The translations under genes and the position numbers were made by a program. The notes under the pieces were generated by a model. That model had not been told where the DNA came from. It worked only from the letters and a program-made list of their open reading frames with translations, and searched no databases. Shown here in pieces: positions 12,505 through 23,373 of a stretch of DNA of 64,000 bases; the first letter of the stretch is position 1; every line of letters starts with the position of its first letter. The stretch spans positions 1,214,501-1,278,500 of the forward strand of contig JAYKXP010000002.1 in NCBI GenBank assembly GCA_037176845.1. The letters are read 5' to 3'. Source of the DNA: Paramarasmius palmivorus. Lineage: Eukaryota; Basidiomycota; Agaricomycetes; Agaricales; Marasmiaceae.

Positions 12505-14746
12505 ATGGCTATCGAAGTCTTAGAAGTCTGTGTCCCATCCCTGGATATCAAAATCTTCACCCACTCGTTTATTCCATAGGTCACGGCACCCAGTCTGGCT
12601 TATATAGTGCTAGGTGGATTCACCGTGTCAGTGAGTTATTTTCGCTCTGTCTTGATTCGACACTCCCCTGAAATCATCACACGCCAGTTTTCAATGGTTT
12701 CCCTGTTCGTCAAGGAGAAAGTGCGTGTATTTTGCGACCTATTCAGTACCGTCCCGCTGACGACGCCGTCGGGAAAAGCTGTACATCAACGAAGTGTTTC
12801 TCGGAACCGCTTGGGGTATTATGATGGGCCCCCATGGTGCCAATTTATTCGATCCACGTTCATGGGGAGTTGAACAGCACAAAGTAACCTTGGAAGTGAT
12901 GCGCGTGGTTCTCGCAACTGGATTATTTGTCATTGGTGTCGAACTACCCAAAAATTACATGTACAAGCACATGAAAGGCCTCCTTGCCATGGTAGTCCCT
13001 ACCATGGCTATTGGCTGGGTCATCATAGCTGGTAAGCATTGAATGAATTCCCTGGGCCAGTCGACTCATCCCAGTTTTCAGCTTTTATCAAATTGCTGTT
13101 CCCCCAACTCGATTTCATATCATGCCTTGCTATCTCGGCGTGCCTTACACCCACGGATCCCATCATCTGCGCAGCTATAGTCGGTAAGTCAACTCATTTC
13201 TGCCTATGAGGCAATCTCCGCTCAAGCCTTTAACAGGAGGGAAGTTCGCTATCAGATACGTACCGATCAATGTCCGCCACTTGCTGTCTGCCGAATCCGC
13301 GGCCAATGATGGCCTGGCTTTCCCTTTCTTGACCATTGCACTTTATTTAACCTTGGAGACTTCCAAAAGAGTTGCAATTGGGAAGTGGTTCCTGATTGGA
13401 TGGCTCTGTGAGTGCCGACCGACGGCTACCAAAACTACGTACTGACTTGGTTCCACAGATCAGGTCATCTTGGGTGTTGTGCTTGGTGCTGTCCTGGGCA
13501 TTATATTCAGTTACCTCATGAAACTATCTCATAGAAGAGGCTTCATCAACAAAGAAGCCTACCTAGCTCAACTTCTCGCTTTAGCACTGTTGACAATGGG
13601 AATAGCCAGCACAATTGGAAGTGATGATCTACTTGCCGCTTTTGCTGCGGGTATGTCACGAAAGTGTCAGGCTATGTTCGCGGCTTACATATCGACAGGG
13701 AGTGCAATCTCTTGGGATGGAGACTATAACACCCACATAGAAAACGAAGCATTTGCCACCATCATTGACTTCGTGCTGAACTGCGCTTGTTTCCTCTATA
13801 TAGGAGCGTGGCTTCCGTTCGAAACGTGGCATTCCGAAACCCTTGGAACCGATGTCTGGAGGCTTATCGTCCTCTTTGTCGTAGTTTTGACTCTACGTCG
13901 GATTCCTGCCATACTATTTCTGTATAGATGGGTTCCCGAAATCAAGAACTGGAAAGAAGCGTTGTTCTGTGGTCACTTTGGTTAGTGTTTTGGATGTCAA
14001 GTGGTCTCCATTCCCACTCATCACGTCCTATGCAGGTCCTGTGAGATGTAACATTGGATCCTCAACCATAACCTTTCTCATATTCACTTGCAGATGGGCG
14101 TCGGTGCCGTCTTTGTGTCGAGTCTTGCGCTCACCAAACTCCCTGAGCCCACCAATCCACCAGGAAGCCAAGCAGAACTCCTGGCAGCTATAATTCAGCC
14201 TATCGTGTCATTCATCGTCCTGGGGTCCATAATCATTCGTAGGTACCCCTAGTTCCCACTCGATCTCTATGCTAATGTTTCCCAGACGGTTTCTCTGTTG
14301 TCCTGCTGTCCTTCACACTCGGTCTCCGAGCCAGAAGTCGTACATTGACCCTTGTCGATCAGCCTAACATTCTCCCAGGTCTTGATCTAGTGCGAGATAA
14401 CATACGCGCAACCGGTGCACACCGTCGAAGTTCTTTCAAGAATATCGACGCGGATCCTGATGTTGATGTTGATGTCGCGAGCATTCGCTCTGGTAGAACA
14501 GCAATTCCAACTATTCCTGAAGTCGAGCCAGCTGCGCAGCCTGGGCCATCGTCTAGCGCTAGGGCTTCAATGGTAGGCGACGCAAAGGTCTTACGATTCG
14601 CGTCCAAGGAGGATGTAGTTCGTGTCTCATCTCCGTGACGTTGCTTATGTGTTTACTATTGTTTCTAGATTGGCGACGACGAAGTTGCGGAACCTGGTGA
14701 GCGCGACATGCAAAAGTCTCAGGACCACAGTACGCGAATGACATAG
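12505..14746 (+). CDS. NHA1: Na+/H+ antiporter, Nha1/CPA1 type, copy 1
   Basis: Plasma-membrane alkali cation/proton exchanger for Na+/K+ extrusion. Exons are 12505-12525, 12580-12630, 12688-12720, 12779-13031, 13082-13183, 13237-13407, 13459-13650, 13699-13980, 14036-14040 (5 nt), 14094-14238, 14286-14613 and 14669-14746. The start MAIEVLEVTAPSLAYIV leads into about 12 hydrophobic helices. Hallmarks are GTAWGIMMGPHGANLFDP, the ion-site motif LTPTDPIICAAIV and AESAANDGLAFPF, where the adjacent Asn-Asp is typical of this exchanger family. The cytosolic tail is short (about 130 residues) compared with yeast Nha1. The last donor (GTTCGT at 14614) is weak, so the C-terminus could instead end at 14638. 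A close paralogue follows in the same orientation. No frame breaks were seen. Confidence 0.9.
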
Positions 14747-15271
14747 GCTGGACCTGCCCATAATGGGCAGGCTCTGTGGTCGAGGGGCGAGATGGCCTAT
14801 TTGCTTACCGTGCTCCCGTGAACCGCAAATGTTGGTTTGTATGTATTCACATGTGTAAAAGATGAATACACGCTCGTCCAATGTGCATAACACTATTCGC
14901 AACTGTACACCAACCACGGGCGCTCCGTTCCTGATCTACTCATATCCCAGATCGATTCGTCCTCAAGCTCGACTACATGAACGAAATGAACCGCTAGCAA
15001 GAAGCCCCTAAGTACTGACAATCGTCTATGAATTCTATGCGCACGAGGTCAATTCGCATGCCCAACGCATGACGCCAGCAGGTTCATGCTATGCTACCAG
15101 TTCATGAATCCGACGTCCTATTCGCTTCCCTGTGTCAGCGATAACAGCGGTGTTAAGGGTGTGGAGTCATTGGGAATGGTCCTGGTAAAAGTTATATACA
15201 TGGACCAAAGTGTTGGATTCAAACATTCAGAAGTTTTCCACCAGAACAAAATCTCCTTGTCTTCAGGCACG
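14747..15271. other. Intergenic region between antiporter paralogues
   Basis: About 0.5 kb holding the 3' end of copy 1 and the promoter of copy 2. No ORF with family similarity, no repeat shared with the flanks and no RNA gene was seen. Confidence 0.55.
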
Positions 15272-17432
15272 ATGATATTCAAGTTGTAGAAGTGTGTGTT
15301 ACCTGCGGTTTCTGATCTACCTCTATTCATAGTGGCCCGACTAGGTCACACCACCTAGTCTTGCCTACATCGTTTTTGGTGGATTCACGGTTGCAGTGAG
15401 TGGCTTTTGCTGAAGTTGAATCATGATTTGCCTAATGCATCCGCTAGTTCTCACTGGTATATCTGTTTCTCAAGGAGAAAGTACGTTCACGTCACGAGGT
15501 AGCCTCTATGGAGCCCACTGACGAAGGCCGACCTATTTTCAAGCTTTATATCAACGAGGTATTTCTCGGCACAGCTTGGGGTGTCATGATGGGCCCCCAT
15601 GGTGCCAACATATTTCGATCCACGTTCATGGAACATCGCTCAAGAAGAATTAACCCTCGAAGTGATGCGTGTGGTGCTTGTCATCGGCTTATTCGTTATT
15701 GGCGTCGAGTTGCCCAAGAACTACATGTCCAAGCATATGAAAGGGCTTCTTGTGATGGTGATCCCTACCATGGCTATAGGTTGGGTAATCATAGCTGGTA
15801 TGTATCTACGGCCCCACGTTTCTGCTCAGAGTGACCATCCCAATTTTAGGCTTTCTTAAACTGCTATTTCCTCAGCTCAATTTCATTTCATGCCTTGCCA
15901 TTTCCGCGTGTCTTACACCTACAGACCCCATTATCTGTGCGGCAATCGTAGGTTAGTAGACCAGGCTGAATTCATCCTGTCAGATCTCATTCATACCATT
16001 TGACAGGAGGAAGAATTGACATTATATACGGAACAGAAGACGTTCGTAACCTGCTATCTGCCGAGTCTGCAGCCAACGATGGCTTAGCCTTTCCCTTCTT
16101 AACGATCGCGCTATATCTAACTCTCGAGAGTTCGAAGGCCGTCGCAATCGAAAAGTGGTTCCTGATCGGATGGCTTTGTAAGATTTGTATTGAACACGGG
16201 ATGTTGCGTCGTGCCAACTTTCTTACTACGCAGACCAAGTCATTTTGGGTGTCGTGCTTGGTGTTGTCCTTGGTATGATTGCTTCCAAGCTTCTGTACAT
16301 TCTTTGCCTGGGCAATTGATAGTTATACAGGTAGCCTATCCGGTCATCTTATGAAACTGGCGAACAAAAGAGGCCTCGTGAATACCGAAGCCTACCTAGC
16401 TCAATTGGTAGCTGTAGCTTTACTGACAACGGGGATAGCCACCACTATTGGAACCGACGAACTCCTCGCCGCTTTTGCTGCAGGTCAGTGATATGGTCAG
16501 TTACATCGTACCCATCGGAGTGTTAACCGGTCGCACATAACTAGGCATTGCAACAACTTGGGCCGGTGACTACAAGGAGAACATTGAAGGCCAGGCCTTT
16601 GCTCCCGTCATTGACTTTGTTTTGAACTGCGCTTGCTTCGTCTACATCGGCGCATGGCTCCCGTTCGACTCCTGGCACTCTGAAACGCTTGGAATTGAAG
16701 TCTGGAGACTTATCGTTCTCCTTTTCGCAGTCCTCGTCTTACGCCGTATTCCCGCTCTCCTCTTGTTGTACAGATGGGTTCCAGAGATCAATAACTGGAA
16801 GGAGGCAATATTCAGCGGTCACTTTGGTGAGTATGCCGAGAAATTTCTGCTATCCATTCACTGATATCTTATTCAGGTCCTGTGAGATTTCAATACAGTC
16901 CCCTTGTATGTCCTTCTTATGGCGTTCCTCTCGTAGATGGGAGTCAGCGCTGTATTCGTGTCAAGTCTTGCTGTCATCAAGCTACCTGAACCAGCCAACC
17001 CGCCAGCAACTCAGGCTCAACTACTGGCAGACACAATACAACCAATCGTTTCGTTTATTGTATTGGGGTCAATCATCGTTCGTACGTGCGGTATTTCTTC
17101 GTCGAACGACTCATTCTCTGAGACCATGTACATTCAGATGGACTATCCGTTGCCCTTCTGTCATTGTTTCCTGGCCTTAGAGGCAGTAACAGTACGTCGA
17201 CCCTCACTAAATACTTTGATTGTATGAAATTCCTAATCGGGGATCGGTAGTGGCTCGTGCCCAGGTCCCAACCATTGCTCAGGTTGAACCAAGAATGACT
17301 ATCCCCCGTGCGTCGATAGCGCTGAGCGAATCATACACTTTGAGAAGTGCATCCAAGGAATACGTGGTCAGTGTCGTCATTTTCCTGATGGTCTTTCCTG
17401 GGTATTGATCCTTGGCCCAGAAACAAGGATGA
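15272..17432 (+). CDS. Na+/H+ antiporter, Nha1/CPA1 type, copy 2 (two frame breaks)
   Basis: Paralogue of the preceding gene in tandem. The conserved blocks are VTPPSLAYIVFGGFTV, FSLVYLFLKEK, GTAWGVMMGPHGAN, LTPTDPIICAAIV and AESAANDGLAFPF. The copies share most intron positions, including a 5-nt exon (16877-16881). Copy 2 has an extra 58-nt intron (16273-16330) where copy 1 is continuous. The tail is shorter, ending SASKEYVKQG at TGA 17430-17432. The expected start aligns to ATG 15272, but one base (probably G after 15274) is missing, so a stop follows within six codons. A second break is an extra T in TTT at 15609-15612, between GPHGANI and FDPRSW. Both breaks could be sequence errors; otherwise this copy is a recent pseudogene. 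The rest of the frame is open and conserved. Confidence 0.83.
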
Positions 17433-17827
17433 GATTTTGGTGCAGTGAACGACTGGTTCTCTGCATGGTCTGATGACAAGGTCGTCTTTTTCCGAAGCTT
17501 AGCGTATTGCTACTTGAATCACAGTGATTCTTAACTCCCGTTGTATCCACCTATCGTGTAATGTTTCCGCATCAAAAGTGTGTACATACTGGTCGCGAAC
17601 AATCAAGCGGTCCGTTACGCGTAATCTACCAGCTTGTTTACTTATGACATCAGGAATTCGCACTTTTGAATGTCAAGATCCTTGTGAAGCCGCGATATAC
17701 GAAAAGATTGCGTTCAGCATTGGTTCAGCAATGGCGGGAGTGACGCCAGTGCCTGGTTGCCGTGGAAAAGCCCCACTGTTAGAGTGCTCTTGACCCGGAC
17801 CTTGCATTCCTCGCTCTTACCTTCATC
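17433..17827. other. Intergenic region before YVH1
   Basis: About 0.4 kb between two genes on the same strand. Nothing recognisable was found besides short chance ORFs. Confidence 0.5.
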
Positions 17828-19933
17828 ATGGACGAAATCATTCCTGGGCTCTGGATTGGCGATATTCGCAGTGCAACCGATGTCGAAACTCTCAAAGCCA
17901 ACAACATTTTTAGTATCTTGTCTGCAATGAGGGGCAAGATTTCGATCCACGAAGTTGGTAGCTTGATTCCTCCTGATCCACGGGGACTAATTTCTATCTC
18001 TTTCTCTTAGACATTCATCAAACATCAGTTACTTCTCGATGACACCGAAGAAACGGATATTTTGCAGCATTTTCTTCCATCGATATCCTTCATTCAGGCC
18101 GAATTGAACAAGGGTCGGGGGGTACTCGTTCATTGTCAAGCGGGAATCAGTGCGATCTAGACATGTTCTATCTGAAGAAACATCGGGCTGACGTTCTGCT
18201 AGGCCGGAGCAGCGCCATCGTCGCGGCATATCTCATGTACGACAGACACTTGACACCAGATGAGGCACTGGATTTAATTCGAAAGGCCCGTCCCTCGATT
18301 GAGTCCGTGTTTTCTATTTGAGAATGTCGTTTGTCTTTTCATCCTCATCTCTCGCATAGTCCGAATCCTGGCTTCTTACTCCAACTCGAGATTTTTTACA
18401 ATGCATCGTACAAGATTACTGGACGGGACAAGACTACAAGGATGTGGTATATGGAAAGAACGGTCGAGGAAGTGTTGAGTGAGTGATTGATCTTTCATTG
18501 ACTGGTCGCGTAATTTACCCATGTTTTCAGATGGAGATGGTAGTATTCCTTCGACTGATATGTTCGCAAAGTTTCCTCTGACACCCTCTGCATCTACGCC
18601 AAATACTCCCGGTGGTCATCGAGGGCCAAGACGTCGCATACGGTGCAAGATGTGTCGGTGCGATTCAATATCCCTTGTTGCGAACTTTAGTCCACACGGA
18701 TACTCATGATTCTATTTGTGTCTAGCCAGGAACTCGCAGCCCGAGAACATATGCTTGACCATGGTCAGATAGGTCCGGCTACACCAGCTAGCATCACACC
18801 CGCTGCTTCACGAAGAGGATCTACAAACACAGCTGCACAATTGTCACGGAACCCTTCCTTATCAATGACACCGGCCAATGCACCTGCTCCTGTATCAAGA
18901 CATCCGTCCATGAAGTCAGACACAAGACCCAGAAGGCCTTCCGGTCTCGGAATGGGAGGTCTTACGATGAGTTCACTTGATGGACTGAAGGAAGACGGAC
19001 AAGCAAAAGATACGGAGAAGACCGAAGACAACGAAACTCCCGCCGATGGTGGTCCCAAACGCCAAGCTTCAGCTGGCGAACGCCGTCCTTCCAGTGGTCG
19101 CTCTTCTGGCCTGCGACCATTCCAAAACCTAACCAGAACGATGATGGATTCATTGTCCATGTCGGCCCTCGAAACCGAGGATGAAGAGTCTGATGATGAA
19201 ACTACACCCAAACGACGACACGGAAGTAATGCGAACGCAGAGAGTAACCAGCACATTCAATTGGGAAGGAGGTTATCAGATGCTATGATGGTGTCACCTC
19301 CTACTTTGTCACCTAGCGCAGAGGTTCCGGAAACCACGGCCGCGTCTGCAACTGTGAAACCACCGGCCAATCCGAACCCCAACCCCAACACAGATCCATC
19401 ACCCCCACAAGCGCCATATTTCGCATCCCCAGCTGACCTCGCAGACCAGCTCAACGCTAACCCCAAATTGGCAGCGCTGAAAAGCCCAGTCAGTATCACA
19501 CCGGATGGAATTACGCCCTTGCAAACGCAAGGGCTTGGATCGTCGTCGAATGCGGTACCCAGTCCTGTCTCGCGGATAGCGATGCCACCAAGTGCACCGA
19601 TTCTTATCAATCCTAAATGCTCAGGGTACTTTGTTGAACCGGTAAAGTTACTTGCGCGTCTCTCGCGTCTTGATTCTAATTCTCTTTGACACATAGATGA
19701 AGTGGATGGAGCCGTTCCTTGAAGAAGGGCAGATTGCGGGGAAAATCATATGCCCGAACAAGAAGTGTGGTGCCAAGCTGGGGAATTATGATTGGGCTGG
19801 GGTGTGTTGTGGTTGTAAAGAATGGGTCACCCCCGTAAGTATTGACTTCAGGATACTTGCACAGGGCACTGACGGTGCCTCTTCAAAGGGCTTTTGTATC
19901 AACAGATCGAAGGTCGACGAGGTTGTTCACTGA
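17828..19933 (+). CDS. YVH1: Dual-specificity phosphatase Yvh1
   Basis: Tyrosine/Ser-Thr phosphatase. In yeast it also releases Mrt4 during 60S ribosome maturation, through its zinc-binding C-terminus. Exons are 17828-17953, 18011-18149, 18203-18302, 18360-18478, 18531-18657, 18726-19641, 19697-19834 and 19889-19933. The start MDEIIPGLWIGDIRSATD is typical. The catalytic loop HCQAGISRSS carries the nucleophilic Cys and the Arg, and is split by the intron 18150-18202. The C-terminal zinc region has CKMCRQEL, then, after a long Ser/Pro-rich insert of about 260 residues, INPKCSGYFVEPMKWM and CPNKKCGAKLG with CCGCKEW and GFCINRSKVD. The insert makes the protein longer than the ~364 residues of yeast. 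No frame breaks. Confidence 0.93.
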
Positions 19934-20478
19934 CATTGATACATGTAGCATTGAATAACATTATACATATCTAGTAAGCTATAGTCTATACACGCGCCAA
20001 TTCAAAAATGGTACCAAACTCCTCAGGAACGTCGTTCAGGTGAGCAACTATGGAGAAATACCTCTCGCGTCCCTCAGTTTGTAGTTCGCCGTTGCGTATG
20101 GTTTCCTAAGAATAGACCCATGACGCGACTTTCCTCCGAAGAATAGCTGCAAATCTGACCGTTTCTTTCGGTTTTCAAGCTAGCTTCGAGTTCTTATGGT
20201 CAAATTCTGCCAAACTTGTATGTACTCGATTCAATTGTTGTGTGTGAAGAGACCGGAGAAAGCTTGAGAATCAGGAAGCCATGTGGCAAATTTTAGTTCG
20301 CCCTTTCTAAAGAACCACCATCATGATTTTCCGAGAATAACCTCCACTAGTTCGTGACCGCTCCCAAGCCAGAACTATGCACTGTTCCGTGCGGAAACCA
20401 TATGCAAATATCTCAGCCTTTAAAAGGAGCAAGTTTCGACCATAATGCCCGTAGCAATTCTTCGAACTTGGGTTGAGG
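19934..20478. other. Intergenic region before the tannase-family gene
   Basis: About 0.5 kb. No ORF, repeat or RNA was recognised. It presumably contains the tannase promoter; a TTTAAAAGG string lies at 20419-20427, about 50 bp before the ATG. Confidence 0.5.
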
Positions 20479-22207
20479 ATGCGTCTTCCCAGTTTTGCAC
20501 TCCCCGGTCTGCTCGTTGGACGACAAACGTTCAACTTTGAGTCGGCATGCTCTTCTCTTACCTCCAAAGTCGCAGCGCTTCCTAATGTTACCGTCACTAC
20601 CAATGCCCAAGTTGTATCGGCTGGAGGCAGCGTGTCAACCTCGGGCGGTGACCCATCTTGTAGTTTTGGCTCGCAGAGTGTCACCGCAGATATCTGCAGG
20701 ATTGGGTTGACGGTAACAACGTCCAGTTCCTCAAGGATCAAAATGGAAGCTTGGTTACCCAGAGATTGGTCGGGGAGATTCTTGAGTACCGGGAATGGTG
20801 GTTTAGCAGGATGTGAGTGATACTCTGCTTTATTTTATTCGGTTTGGACTGAAATTGCGGCTGCGACAGGTATTGGTTATGGTGATATGGACTATGCATC
20901 TTCTCTTGGCTTTGCGAGCGTTGGAGCCAATAACGGACACGACGGACAAAGTGGTGCTGCTTTCCAAGACGCGCCTGAAGTCGTGGTGGATTTCTCATGG
21001 CGATCGTTAGTGACTTGTTTACTTCTCTCTAAATGACAGATACTGATACTATCTACTCTAGTGTTCACACCAATGTCGTTGTAGGAAAGCAAATTACCGA
21101 ACTATTCTATGGTTCTCCTCATACCAAGTCTTATTATCTTGGCTGTTCCACGGGTGGACGCCAGGGCTTGAAATCGGTCCAGGATTTCCCGGAAGACTTC
21201 GACGGTGTTGTCGCAGGAGCAGCTGCCGCCGATTTCAACGCGCTAATTGCATGGAGTGGACACTTTTACGGTATCAGTGGACCTTCTGGTTCGTCGGGTT
21301 TCGTCCCTCAGCAGATGTGGACGGGTACTATTCACCAGGACATTCTATCGCAGTGCGATGCGATCGATGGTGTTCGAGACAATATTATCGAGGATCCCAG
21401 TTTGTGCAACTATGACCCTAGTCACTTACTATGCACGAATGGTAACTCGAACAATTGCCTCTCGCAAGCTCAGGTGGAGGCAGTTAGAAAGGTCTATTCG
21501 GCATTCAATAGTTCCCAGGGCACCTTGCTTTACCCCAGCGCTGTACCAGGTGGCGAGAGTTTAGGTTCTTTGATGCTCAGTGGTAGCCCATTCACTTTCA
21601 CCTCGGTGAGCTCTTTCGATCTTCCTTTAGGTGTTTACATTTGCTGAGCAATCTTTAGGACTGGTTCCGTTATGTCGTATATAACCCTTCATTTGACCCG
21701 AAAACCCTCACTCTCGCAGACTACGAACATGCCATTGAGATGAATCCTGCTGATATTGCTACCTGGAAAGGCGATCTTTCAGCTTTTCAATCCCGCGGTG
21801 GCAAACTTCTCACCTATCACGGTGGAATGGACGGCCTTATCAGTCCATTCAACTCTGCACGGTATTACGATCATGTATCCGATACCATGGACCTCTCATC
21901 CTCATCTCTCGACGACTTTTACCGCTTCTTCCGAATTAGTGGAATGAGCCACTGTAGCGGGGGTGATGGTGCATGGCAGATTGGTCAAGGTGCAGGGGGT
22001 AGTCAGGACCCTAGTTCGAACGTGTTGATGGCGGTGGTGAGATGGGTTGAAGAAGGTGTTGCGCCAGATACGATTCTGGGAACCAAGTATAACAATGATA
22101 ACCCTTCTTCGGGGGTGGCATTCAGCAGGAAGCATTGTCGGTACCCGCTGAGGAACACGTTCCTTGGTGGAGACAGTACAAAGGCGGACAGCTGGTCTTG
22201 TCGGTGA
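20479..22207 (+). CDS. Secreted tannase / feruloyl esterase family protein
   Basis: Serine esterase of the tannase/feruloyl esterase family, which cleaves esters of gallic or hydroxycinnamic acids in plant material. Exons are 20479-20812, 20870-21005, 21062-21605 and 21659-22207. The nucleophile lies in YYLGCSTGGRQG, and the MDGLI and SGMSHCSGGDG segments complete the family's CS-D-HC arrangement, in which two Cys flank the catalytic Ser and His. The N-terminus is only mildly hydrophobic (MRLPSFALPGLLVG), so the secretion signal is weaker or shorter than usual, or an upstream exon was missed. It ends DSWSCR. Length is about 520 residues, normal for the family. Substrate cannot be predicted. 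No frame breaks. Confidence 0.88.
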
Positions 22208-22375
22208 TGCAGAAAGGAATACCAGTGACTTGTACAATGTATTACTTAGTTGGAAAAATTATATTCGTGTTAGCCAAGTGAGCTTTGCCATCAACACACC
22301 GCCTGCCTACTGTGCACCGCCACGTATTCTCCTTCTTCCACTACTCTAGGCTCAATCGAATTGCATTCTACGAGG

Positions 22376-23181
22376 ATGCGCCATTTTCTTTGGTCTCTAT
22401 ACTTTGCTCTAATCTCTGGGCTGGCATCCCGTGCACTCCATATCTACCTCGACGCAAACGAAAAGCGATGTTTTATTGAAGAATTACCAACAAACACTGT
22501 CGTTGAAGGTCGGAATTTTCTCTTCTTCACCTCTTGTTATATACTCAGCTAGCATTTCAATAGGTCACTACAAGGCCTTGGAGTGGTCAGAGGCTCAGCA
22601 ACAGTATGTTTTGGACGATAACTTGGGTATTCATGTCGAAGTAGAGGTGCGTAGACCCCACTGAACTCGGCGAAATTTGGCAGACTCAACGTGTCATTCA
22701 GGAAGTCGAAACCGCACATACAGTCGTGAAAACCAAAGGTCCTTCAGAAGGAAGATTCACATTCACATCACACGAAGCAGGAGATCACTCCATTTGTCTT
22801 TCCACCAACTACACCTCATGGTTCTCATCCACGCATATACGGCTTTACATTGATATCGTCGTTGGGACTACAAAAGCAGATTCCGAACATGACCGCTCGC
22901 ATGTGTCTGAGCTTGCTGCCAAGGTCAGGGACCTCAACCAGAAGTTGGAGGATATTAGGAGGGAGCAGCAATATCAACGAGAGCGAGAGGCTGACTATCG
23001 CGACCTTAGTGAAGCGACAAATGCTAAGGCTGTGTGGTATAGCTTGGCTCAAATCGTAGTTTTAGTTTTGACTTGTGCATGGCAGTTGAGGCATTTGAAG
23101 GTGCGTTCTGTTCCATTCCGTCAAACAAACATTTGCTGATAGCTTGGATAGAACTTCTTTGAAGATAGGAAATCTCGATAG
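22376..23181 (+). CDS. p24/emp24 family cargo receptor (Erp-like)
   Basis: Type I membrane protein of COPI/COPII vesicles cycling between ER and Golgi. Exons are 22376-22508, 22564-22646, 22702-23100 and 23152-23181. A signal peptide (MRHFLWSLYFALISGLASRA) is followed by the GOLD domain with the paired cysteines in EKRCFIEE and HSICLSTN. A heptad coiled coil comes next (ELAAKVRDLNQKLEDIRREQ), then one membrane helix (WYSLAQIVVLVLTCAWQL) and the short cytosolic tail RHLKNFFEDRKSR with the FF motif used for COPII binding. About 215 residues, normal for the family. The subfamily (alpha/gamma, Erp1/Erp5-like) is not certain. Confidence 0.9.
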
Positions 23182-23373
23182 ATGCGCTTGTACCTTTCTG
23201 AATACACCTGTCACTGCGATATGCGAGTTTTGGGTATTAGCTGCTACGACGTGGCATGGGTGTATCTTGGCTGATACAAATTCTATGTTGGTATATTCAC
23301 GACAATGATAGCGGTGTCTTGGACGAATACAAACATGCGAGACTACAATGATACAAACAGCGAATGTGTCACC

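Noticed and set aside
12076..12579. Plus-strand ORF of 167 codons before antiporter copy 1
   Set aside because: No conserved content; its end overlaps the verified first exon and intron of the antiporter in the wrong context.
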